A model generated the notes under the pieces. That model saw only the letters and a list, made by a program, of their open reading frames with translations. It searched no databases and had not been told where the DNA came from. This document shows positions 4,630 to 9,539 of a stretch of 9,539 nt of DNA, piece after piece (the first letter of the stretch is position 1; each line of letters starts with the position of its first letter). The translations under genes were made by a program, and so were the position numbers. The DNA lies in NCBI GenBank assembly GCA_029288515.1, contig JARIHB010000065.1, positions 1 to 9,539 of the forward strand, given 5' to 3'. Source of the stretch: Candidatus Saccharimonadota bacterium (GTDB taxonomy: Bacteria > Patescibacteriota > Saccharimonadia > Saccharimonadales > UBA4665).

Positions 4630-6255
4630 ATGCCTGAAGCATTACCTGAATCAAATACAACTGAAGTACAACGCATGCTAAGAGTTGGTAACATACTTGG
4701 CCTCACCCAAGACGTCAACTTTGAGCAAGCGATCGCTGATCACCTGGCCTCTGAGAGCAGGTGTTTACCGCACACTATCGAGCAGCAACAAGCACTACTG
4801 GACGCCCACAGCGTAACTGGCATCAACCCGAGTAGCACCCCCGAGCCACATCGCTTGGACGCCCTAACAGAGAAAGACTGGGAGGCCGTCAGGGATTCTC
4901 CGTCTCCATTACTTACATTATATGCCGCAAGCAACTATCACTACCAGGATCAAGAGACTACTTTCATACCGGCAGCCAGTCAATATCCTCGTCATCGTGA
5001 CCTCAGAAAAGGTTACGAAGGCCAGACTAATGAAGCGCTCATACGATCTCTCCCTCTAATACATGGGATGACAGCCGACGCTTTTACAAAATTAATACAT
5101 AGCGGCGCCGTTATGCAGAGCAACAAGCAGCGCTATAAGGAAAGTGACAAAGATGCACTTGCCTTCCATGGCGCGGGCGTAGGCGCTACGAACTTAGCAG
5201 ATCGTGAGCTAGGGCTTGATCAATACGTATTTTTTGATTTCGGCCGACCCGCCTCTCATAACCCTCAGCAAGAAGTAACACTGGTGGTAGACCAGTCAGT
5301 CATAGGACAGCCAGGCGTTTTTATGACAGAAAAAGATATAGCAGATACCTATAACGCTTCTGAATATGCCAATGGTCTGACCACTCCTGAGTACTTTCAT
5401 GAAACTGCCCTATTACGCGTTTCTAACAGCGTGGCCAGCTCTGGTGAGCGTCGTGAGGGTGGTCATTATATGGGGTACAATGAGTACAATACCTTACAAG
5501 ATTGGCGAGCAGGGCAAGATGCTGACTTTGACACATTAGACAAGCCTCATTTCTCGACCTACGAGGTAAAGATACCGAGCCCGCCTGGAGTACAGCTTCA
5601 AAGTTCCCTTCGTAGAGTCATTATCCGTGATCCCGAGACATTCGAGCAGTTAAAACCTGTTCTCGAGCAGCTGAAGCAAACACTTGGCGATACATTCGAC
5701 TTCGTTCAAGGGCGACTGGAGCGTCCCCACCTCGAAAGAAGCAACCCCAATGACCCCTATTCTGAGGCTGTGCGCAATAATGGAAACTATACAGAACTAC
5801 TAAATGTCCCTGGAGCCTACGAAGAAAAACTAGAAGAGATTATTGAAGCCGATTACCAGCAGAGGGTCGGCGCCTTAAATGCCTTGCCGGCATCAGAAAA
5901 AAAGCAAGCTGTTGTTGTATTTGGTAGCACTGATCCCGAAACCGCAAAAGGTCAAGATCCAAAAACACGTTTAGATTATAAAACAAATCCAAACAAATGT
6001 CCCGACCAGTGCACGGCGTTCTATCCTTCTATAAAAGCAGTATATGAGGACATCAGGGACTCAAATGACCCTAATGAGTTTTATACTGCGGCAAACCAAC
6101 CGTTATGGTTTTCTGAGCTGTTTGGTTATGACAAGAAAATCAAGACGCCTTCAGGCTCATGTATGATTGCAATTGTCGAGCAAGCGGTAAACGACCCTTC
6201 TTTATCACGGATTCTGGAAGTGCGTCCGTTTAGCCTAGATGAAATGACTAATTAG
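4630..6255 (+). CDS. 541-aa orphan protein, cargo of the first ychF-associated element
   Basis: I do not recognise this family. AAAGGT at 4620-4625 is a ribosome-binding site five bases before the ATG. There is no signal peptide or membrane helix. Residues 1-90 are polar and helical. Residues 138-262 read like a compact alpha/beta domain: LPLIHGMTADAFTKLIHSG, then GLDQYVFFDFGRPA, EVTLVVDQSVIG, FMTEKDIADTY and EYFHETALLRV. The His-Gly start, a Tyr-bearing strand (Tyr199) and a late Glu (Glu258) recall H-Y-E type ADP-ribosyltransferases such as DarT/Tpt1, but that is a weak resemblance. Residues 308-355 form a second strand-rich segment, and 370-415 are acidic and helical. The C-terminal 420-541 has KKQAVVVFGSTDPETAKG and Cys457, Cys461 and Cys511. 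Its size and isolation suit an effector or defence protein; neither is shown. Confidence 0.75.
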   Translation: MPEALPESNTTEVQRMLRVGNILGLTQDVNFEQAIADHLASESRCLPHTIEQQQALLDAHSVTGINPSSTPEPHRLDALTEKDWEAVRDSPSPLLTLYAASNYHYQDQETTFIPAASQYPRHRDLRKGYEGQTNEALIRSLPLIHGMTADAFTKLIHSGAVMQSNKQRYKESDKDALAFHGAGVGATNLADRELGLDQYVFFDFGRPASHNPQQEVTLVVDQSVIGQPGVFMTEKDIADTYNASEYANGLTTPEYFHETALLRVSNSVASSGERREGGHYMGYNEYNTLQDWRAGQDADFDTLDKPHFSTYEVKIPSPPGVQLQSSLRRVIIRDPETFEQLKPVLEQLKQTLGDTFDFVQGRLERPHLERSNPNDPYSEAVRNNGNYTELLNVPGAYEEKLEEIIEADYQQRVGALNALPASEKKQAVVVFGSTDPETAKGQDPKTRLDYKTNPNKCPDQCTAFYPSIKAVYEDIRDSNDPNEFYTAANQPLWFSELFGYDKKIKTPSGSCMIAIVEQAVNDPSLSRILEVRPFSLDEMTN

Positions 6256-6270
6256 ATTTTCATTTCCATT

Positions 6271-6352
6271 CCTACCTCTGTTATACTAGATACATATGTC
6301 CTCGCTTCAAATCGGTATAGTAGTGTTTTAACACAACTTCCGTTTGAGCTGA
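6271..6352 (+). repeat. Decapitated ychF 5' end, copy 2 (promoter, 9 codons, shared junction)
   Basis: CCTACCTCTGTTA (6271-6283) with -10 TATACT (6282-6287) precedes ATG 6296, eight bases after the -10. The codons read MSSLQIGIV, then VF and a TAA at 6329-6331. The core GGTATAGT (6314-6321) is the same as in the live gene (7019-7026). From 6325 to 6352 it follows the same non-ychF sequence as copy 1, including the dyad GTGTT-TT-AACAC. The promoter still looks good, so a short RNA with an 11-codon frame may be made. Confidence 0.7.
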
Positions 6353-6433
6353 AAGTAAAGGTACAGAAGCCTAGTAGGGGACGTGGCTACTCAAACAAAT
6401 ACATCACTGAAATAAATAAAAACTGTGGGAAGT

Positions 6434-6462
6434 AAAAAGCACTGATAGTAATCGGGGCTTTT
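6434..6462 (-). terminator. Terminator of the 123-aa gene, perhaps bidirectional
   Basis: AAAAGC and CTGAT (6435-6445) pair with ATCGG and GCTTTT (6451-6462) across the loop AGTA, with one A-G mismatch. On the minus strand TTTTTACTT follows, about 70 nt after the stop of the 123-aa gene. The + side has TTATTATGG and could also stop the transcript starting at copy 2. Confidence 0.55.
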
Positions 6463-6532
6463 ATTATGGGGAGCTTTTAGCTAGAGTGCTTGCTGTAATG
6501 TACTGCAACTGGCGGCCGAATGTTTACGAAAG

Positions 6533-6904
6533 CTACTCATTAGCGGCGTGACGCGGCACGTAATCGTGCGCCACTACCGCTGGAGTGTATTGCGGACGAG
6601 GGGCGTCATGTGACTGCGCAGGGCCTGCTTGAGGCTGCCATGCTTCAAAATGAGGGTGACTTTCCGCCGTAGGCGGGAAGCCTTGCCGAGCGGCATCTAT
6701 TTCGCTTCGCATGTGTCGCTCTACTCGTGCAGGGCTATTGGCCGAAACTCCCATAAGAATTCGACCTAGCCATTTATGTTTAGTGAGCTGTCGTTCGCTT
6801 AAGCTCGCTCGCGCCTCTAACGCAAGCGGGTCTGGCCCTTGAATGCCATAGGAATACGCTATATCTTCGGCGCTGCCATCTTTCATTTCTGCCGTTGTTC
6901 TCAT
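6533..6904 (-). CDS. 123-aa protein of unknown function, cargo of the second element
   Basis: No family recognised. Residues 1-20 are polar (MRTTAEMKDGSAEDIAYSYG). Residues 26-72 hold the likely folded part, with two basic amphipathic helices (LALEARASLSERQLTKHKWL, then PARVERHMRSEIDAARQG). From about residue 75 it is Pro/His/Ala-rich and probably disordered. There is no membrane helix. The -10 box lies six bases before the ATG, so the mRNA is leaderless, and a perfect dyad overlaps the -35. It is transcribed divergently from ychF; the dyad sits between the two starts and could control both. An antitoxin or small regulator would fit the size, but nothing specific supports it. Confidence 0.55.
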   Translation of the reverse strand: MRTTAEMKDGSAEDIAYSYGIQGPDPLALEARASLSERQLTKHKWLGRILMGVSANSPARVERHMRSEIDAARQGFPPTAESHPHFEAWQPQAGPAQSHDAPRPQYTPAVVAHDYVPRHAANE

Positions 6905-6910
6905 AGTTTA

Positions 6911-6939
6911 ACATTAGCATAAAAAGATAGTTTTGTCCA
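6911..6939 (-). promoter_or_regulatory. Promoter of the 123-aa gene
   Basis: On the minus strand: TGGACA (6939-6934), a 17-bp spacer, TAATGT (6916-6911), then ATG after six bases. Confidence 0.6.
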
Positions 6940-6954
6940 GTAAATCTACTGGAC
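6935..6954. promoter_or_regulatory. Operator-like perfect inverted repeat
   Basis: GTCCAGTA (6935-6942) and TACTGGAC (6947-6954) with centre AATC. It overlaps the -35 of the 123-aa gene and lies about 30 bp upstream of the ychF -10. No T-run follows on either strand, so an operator is more likely than a terminator. Confidence 0.5.
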
Positions 6955-6974
6955 AGTGGTATGCAGCTTTAATA

Positions 6975-6991
6975 TATACCTCTGTTATAAT
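6975..6991 (+). promoter_or_regulatory. ychF: ychF promoter, near-leaderless
   Basis: TATAAT at 6986-6991 lies nine bases before the ATG at 7001. The upstream TACCTCTGTTA is the string kept in both displaced copies (4428-4438 and 6273-6283, with one G/T change in copy 1). No clear -35 is present. Confidence 0.65.
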
Positions 6992-7000
6992 ACCTTGCAT

Positions 7001-8086
7001 ATGAGTAATATTTCTTGCGGTATAGTCGGCCTCCCCAACGTCGGCAAATCGACGTTATTCAACGCCCTGACGAATAATAATATTCTGGCAGCCAATTACC
7101 CGTTCGCCACCATTGAACCGAACACGGGCATCGTGCCCGTTCCTGACGAACACCTTGAAAAACTCGGCGAGCTATATCGTACGCAAAAAATCGTGCCGGC
7201 AACGGTGACCTTTGTGGATATCGCCGGCCTAGTTGCCGGTGCCAGCCAGGGCGAAGGCTTGGGCAACCAATTTTTGAGCCACATTCGCAGTACGAATGCC
7301 ATTGTGCAGGTGGTGCGGACCTTCGCTGATCCGAATGTTATTCATGTAGACGACGAGCATAATCCGCAAAAAGATATTGACGTTATCAATACTGAGCTAG
7401 TACTGGCCGATTTGCAGACTATCGAAAAACGTTTGCCGAAATTGGAAAAAGAAGCCAGAGCTAACCCCAAGCTAAAGCCGGAACTTGATACCCTGCAGCG
7501 CGCCCACGCACTTCTCAACGACAACAAGCCGCTGTCTAGCGTAGATGACATAGACCTTGAACATCTGCAAGACCTACACTTACTCACCGCCAAACCGGTT
7601 ATATATCTCTTTAACCTGGATGAAGCCGGCTTGCAAGACAATGCCCGTAAGCACCAGCTGCAGCAGCTGGTCGCACCCGCCAAAGCCTTGTTTATTTGTG
7701 CGCAGTTGGAAAGCGAGCTACGCGGCCTGGATGAGCCCGACGCCAAAGAAATGCTGGAGAGTTATGGCCAGGCTGAGTCCGGCCTGGTGCAGCTGATTCG
7801 TACTGCCTACGACGTACTTGGCCTGCAAAGCTACCTGACCGCCGGCGAAAAAGAGGTGCGCGCCTGGACGATCCGCAAAGGTGCTACAGCTCCGCAAGCT
7901 GCCGGTGTTATCCATGGTGACTTTGAGCGCGGCTTTATCGCCGCCGAGATTGTCAACTACCACGATCTCGTTGCTGCCGGTTCCGAGCAAGCAGCCAAGG
8001 CAGCCGGCAAAGTGCGCACCGAAGGCAAAACCTACATTATGCAGCCGGACGATGTCGTTGAGTTCCGGTTCAATGTATCGAAGTAA
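7001..8086 (+). CDS. ychF: Ribosome-binding ATPase YchF
   Basis: A 361-aa protein, full length for the family (E. coli YchF is 363). YchF (OLA1 in eukaryotes) is an Obg-related, ATP-preferring P-loop protein that binds ribosomes and is linked to stress and translation control. Motifs seen: G1 GLPNVGKST (10-18), the G3 region VDIAGLVAGASQGEGLGNQF, and the altered G4 NLDE that explains the ATP preference in this family. The C-terminal TGS domain has SYLTAGEKEVRAWTI and GATAPQAAGVIHGDFERGFI. I start at ATG 7001, which gives the normal MSNISCGIVG and a -10 nine bases upstream; an in-frame ATG at 6956 would put the promoter inside the gene. The first nine codons probably came with the inserted element. 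Confidence 0.97.
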   Translation: MSNISCGIVGLPNVGKSTLFNALTNNNILAANYPFATIEPNTGIVPVPDEHLEKLGELYRTQKIVPATVTFVDIAGLVAGASQGEGLGNQFLSHIRSTNAIVQVVRTFADPNVIHVDDEHNPQKDIDVINTELVLADLQTIEKRLPKLEKEARANPKLKPELDTLQRAHALLNDNKPLSSVDDIDLEHLQDLHLLTAKPVIYLFNLDEAGLQDNARKHQLQQLVAPAKALFICAQLESELRGLDEPDAKEMLESYGQAESGLVQLIRTAYDVLGLQSYLTAGEKEVRAWTIRKGATAPQAAGVIHGDFERGFIAAEIVNYHDLVAAGSEQAAKAAGKVRTEGKTYIMQPDDVVEFRFNVSK

Positions 8087-8109
8087 GCGTCAGCTTGCCC
8101 CGCCACGTC

Positions 8110-8140
8110 AAATCCACCGCATTTGGGACGCGGTGGATTT
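8110..8140. terminator. Bidirectional terminator between ychF and the PH-domain gene
   Basis: A perfect 11-bp inverted repeat: AAATCCACCGC (8110-8120) and GCGGTGGATTT (8130-8140), with a nine-base loop. The A- and T-ended arms let it serve the convergent genes on both sides. Confidence 0.75.
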
Positions 8141-8155
8141 GGTATAGCGGCGCGG

Positions 8156-8740
8156 CTAGTAGAACTTTGGGTATCTGCGGCGGCGCATAAGGATCGGCGT
8201 TTTTGTGTACGGGTTGGGGTATGGTGCCATACCTATCTGTCCGAAACTATTGTTGCCTTGGATCGCCAGCCCGCCGACCATCGGCGCGCTGTATTCCGGA
8301 CTCAGAGCCGGCGTTTGCTGTGCGGGCTGGAATTGCTGCATCATGTAGTGCTGGCGGGCCTCCATGACCTTTTGCTGGGTAAGGTGCATGATCTGCCGCA
8401 GGCGATGCTGACTCCAGCTGCTAAAGCTGAGTTTCCGGCTGGGGGTGATGATGTGTACTGTGCTGTCCAGCAGTCGTGCGCTGTAATCCATCTCTGTTAT
8501 CATGTCGAAGCGAATGTCTTCTAGAGTAAGGAACATCGGCTTTTTATCTATGAGTAGCAGGCGGTGGTTGGTGATGCACAGCAATGCAAATCCATTTTCA
8601 TATTGGCCGTTAACGGCGCCTTCAATAATTTCGTCTTGTAAAAGTATGGTGGCTAATTCCCTTATTTCTGGCCTGCCCCAGAAGCGGAAATTGCACCCAA
8701 TTTTTTTGAGTTGCTCTTCGACCTGGCTTAATGTAACCAT
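8156..8740 (-). CDS. Bacterial PH-domain protein (YokE-like)
   Basis: A 194-aa protein. Residues 20-122 read as a bacterial pleckstrin-homology domain: an initial helix (PEIRELATILLQDEII), then strands with GFALLCITNHRLLLIDKK, the typical TN-x-R-LL hallmark, MFLTLEDIRFDMITEMDY, VHIITPSRKLSFSS, and a closing helix (HRLRQIMHLTQQKVMEARQ). Residues 133-180 are Gln/Pro/Tyr-rich and disordered, and the end is basic (RRRRYPKFY). Such domains usually serve as binding modules; the partner is unknown. I start at ATG 8740 because GGAGG sits seven bases upstream; the longer frame to 8923 would run through the promoter of the divergent gene. A hairpin precedes the ribosome-binding site. Confidence 0.85.
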   Translation of the reverse strand: MVTLSQVEEQLKKIGCNFRFWGRPEIRELATILLQDEIIEGAVNGQYENGFALLCITNHRLLLIDKKPMFLTLEDIRFDMITEMDYSARLLDSTVHIITPSRKLSFSSWSQHRLRQIMHLTQQKVMEARQHYMMQQFQPAQQTPALSPEYSAPMVGGLAIQGNNSFGQIGMAPYPNPYTKTPILMRRRRYPKFY

Positions 8741-8779
8741 TCGTACCTCCTTTCCCAACATTCCCCTGTTGGTACTTTT
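8741..8779 (-). promoter_or_regulatory. Leader hairpin next to the PH-gene ribosome-binding site
   Basis: On the minus strand, CCAACA pairs with TGTTGG around GGGGAA, and the flanking GTACC can pair with GGTAC, which includes part of the GGAGG Shine-Dalgarno. If formed, the outer stem would hide the ribosome-binding site, a possible translational switch. Confidence 0.35.
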
Positions 8780-8848
8780 ATCATAAAGAGATTCATGACA
8801 CCCGTCGGCAATGCATATCACATGGGTAATGAGAAGTTCATCACATGT

Positions 8849-8877
8849 TTGCCGTTCATCGGTTGCTATGAGATAAT
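8849..8877 (+). promoter_or_regulatory. Promoter of the Crp/Fnr-family gene, leaderless
   Basis: TTGCCG (8849-8854), a 17-bp spacer, GATAAT (8872-8877); ATG 8886 is eight bases further on, so transcription should start at or next to it. TCACATG occurs at 8818-8824 and 8841-8847, just upstream and touching the -35. Confidence 0.6.
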
Positions 8878-8885
8878 AGCGGTGT

Positions 8886-9536
8886 ATGTTGACGAACGAC
8901 AGCCAAAATGAGGCACTCGTCAATTTGTTCCATCAGGGAACGAGGCAGGTGTACGATAAGGGCGAATTTGTTATCCGTCCCGGCGGACCCCCTCAAGGTG
9001 TGTATTACATTTTGAGTGGCTTAATAAAGGCCTACGATATTACCAAGTACGGCGAAGAAAACTTGCTGATTATCCGCAAGCCTGGCGAAATTATCGGCCT
9101 TACCTGGGCTATTACCGGCGAGGACCGTCACATTATCTACACGACGCTGGCGAAAACTGAGCTGCTGCAGATTACTCGGGAACAGTTTAATAACTTCATT
9201 CATACTAATCCTTCAGCTGCCCTGCCGCTCGTGGACATGCTGGTTGATATGTATCGCCTGCATTCGGAACGTATCCTAAACCTGGAATACCGCACCGTTC
9301 GGGAGCGGCTCGTTTCGTTCCTGCTGAGTATGGGCAAACGGTTTGGCGTTGAAACGCCGGACGGGCTTGCGCTGGAAGTGCCGCTGCGGCATCAGGATAT
9401 TGCCAGTTCTATCAGCGCCACACGGGAAACAACCGGACGGGAATTGTCGGCCCTGGAACGGCAAGGGCTACTCTCCAGCCGTCAGTCGGCCATTGTGCTG
9501 AAGGACGTTGAAAAACTGCGAAAATACCTCGAATAG
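8886..9536 (+). CDS. Crp/Fnr-family transcriptional regulator
   Basis: A 216-aa protein, the usual length. Residues 15-125 form the cyclic-nucleotide-binding-like beta-roll: GEFVIRPGGPPQGVYYILSG, then IKAYDITKYGEENLLIIRKPGEIIGLTWAITGE. A dimerisation helix follows (MYRLHSERILNLEYRTVRERLVSFLLSMG). The winged helix-turn-helix lies at about 167-202, with RHQDIASSISATRETTGREL as the DNA-reading part. I see no Cys cluster like that of FNR, so an iron-sulphur oxygen sensor is unlikely; the effector is unknown, and the cAMP-contacting Arg of Crp is not evident. It diverges from the PH-domain gene across a 145-nt spacer, so it may control itself and that gene. Confidence 0.93.
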   Translation: MLTNDSQNEALVNLFHQGTRQVYDKGEFVIRPGGPPQGVYYILSGLIKAYDITKYGEENLLIIRKPGEIIGLTWAITGEDRHIIYTTLAKTELLQITREQFNNFIHTNPSAALPLVDMLVDMYRLHSERILNLEYRTVRERLVSFLLSMGKRFGVETPDGLALEVPLRHQDIASSISATRETTGRELSALERQGLLSSRQSAIVLKDVEKLRKYLE

Positions 9537-9539
9537 CTA

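Larger units (their letters stand above)
4479..6321 (+). mobile_element. Putative ychF-targeting cargo element 1 (about 1843 bp)
   Basis: The span runs between equivalent points of two ychF 5' copies: core GGCATCGT at 4471-4478 and GGTATAGT at 6314-6321. Starting with the shared 28-nt end, it carries one forward gene (541 aa) with its own promoter, then a complete replacement ychF promoter and first nine codons. No recombinase is encoded. Boundaries and the insertion mechanism are inferred from the repeated ychF start alone. Confidence 0.5.
6322..7026. mobile_element. Putative ychF-targeting cargo element 2 (about 705 bp)
   Basis: The span runs between equivalent points of ychF copy 2 and the live gene. 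It has the same left-end sequence as element 1, one minus-strand gene (123 aa), and at its right end the promoter and first nine codons now used by ychF. In this reading it inserted after element 1, pushing the copy-2 start away from the gene. No recombinase is inside. Confidence 0.5.

Noticed and set aside
4494..4718. Minus-strand frame of 74 codons over the 541-aa gene start
   Set aside because: It overlaps the promoter and first codons of the well-supported forward gene and shows no protein-like features.
4453..6352. CRISPR-like repeat, because GTTTTAAC recurs
   Set aside because: Only two copies 1.8 kb apart, with no regular spacers; ychF homology upstream of each explains the repeat better.
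6956..7000. Longer ychF start at ATG 6956
   Set aside because: The extra 15 residues do not belong to the family and the -10 box TATAAT would lie inside the coding region.
8123..8524. Forward open frame opposite the PH-domain gene
   Set aside because: The minus-strand frame has a strong GGAGG and a recognisable PH domain; the forward frame has neither and starts inside the terminator.
8741..8923. N-terminal extension of the PH-domain protein
   Set aside because: It would cross the start and promoter of the divergent Crp/Fnr gene and lacks a ribosome-binding site, while ATG 8740 has one.

Overview
The window looks like an accessory stretch of a small-genome bacterial chromosome. The gene style fits Candidatus Saccharibacteria or another Patescibacteria (CPR) lineage: many small unrecognised proteins, several genes whose ATG lies 6-9 nt after a clear -10 box (leaderless transcripts), an IS1595-type transposase and a YchF GTPase. 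That assignment is inference from style, because no rRNA or ribosomal marker is present. UGA appears to be an ordinary stop: one small gene ends in TGA and none of the clear proteins needs it read through.

Layout, left to right. (1) 1-519: the 3' end of an unidentified gene overlaps a single-pass membrane protein with a coiled-coil tail. (2) 522-1394: an IS1595-family transposase on the minus strand, facing the membrane-protein gene with a 2-nt gap between stop codons. (3) 1484-1885: an RNA-rich segment with a forward terminator, a minus-strand tRNA-Arg with an 8-nt anticodon loop, a second terminator, and a strongly folded forward RNA ending in an intrinsic terminator just ahead of a 61-aa two-helix membrane protein (1886-2071). 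(4) 2107-4301, minus strand: an ORF remnant without a start codon, a 428-aa protein with kinase-like C-lobe motifs, a possible 48-aa Cys-containing protein, and a frameshifted 139-aa HExxH protein. (5) 4426-7030: the most striking region, described next. (6) 7001-9536: intact ychF, a bidirectional terminator, a bacterial PH-domain protein on the minus strand, and a divergent Crp/Fnr-family regulator.

Region 5 holds three copies of the 5' end of ychF. The functional gene starts at 7001. Upstream lie two decapitated copies (ATG at 4453 and 6296). Each keeps a related promoter and the first nine codons (MSQLQIGIV and MSSLQIGIV) and then breaks off at the same codon into a shared 28-nt sequence that is not ychF. 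The simplest reading is that two small elements (about 1843 and 705 bp) inserted one after the other at codons 7-9 of ychF. Each would have pushed the old 5' end leftwards and supplied a replacement promoter and start. The first carries a 541-aa orphan protein, the second a 123-aa orphan protein; neither carries a recognisable recombinase, so they would have to be moved in trans.

The promoter of the 541-aa cargo gene is nearly the same as that of the 428-aa gene further left, and related to that of the frameshifted HExxH gene. These accessory genes therefore probably share regulation or origin, and the whole 2.1-7.0 kb stretch may be a ychF-associated island of accessory, possibly effector or defence, genes.
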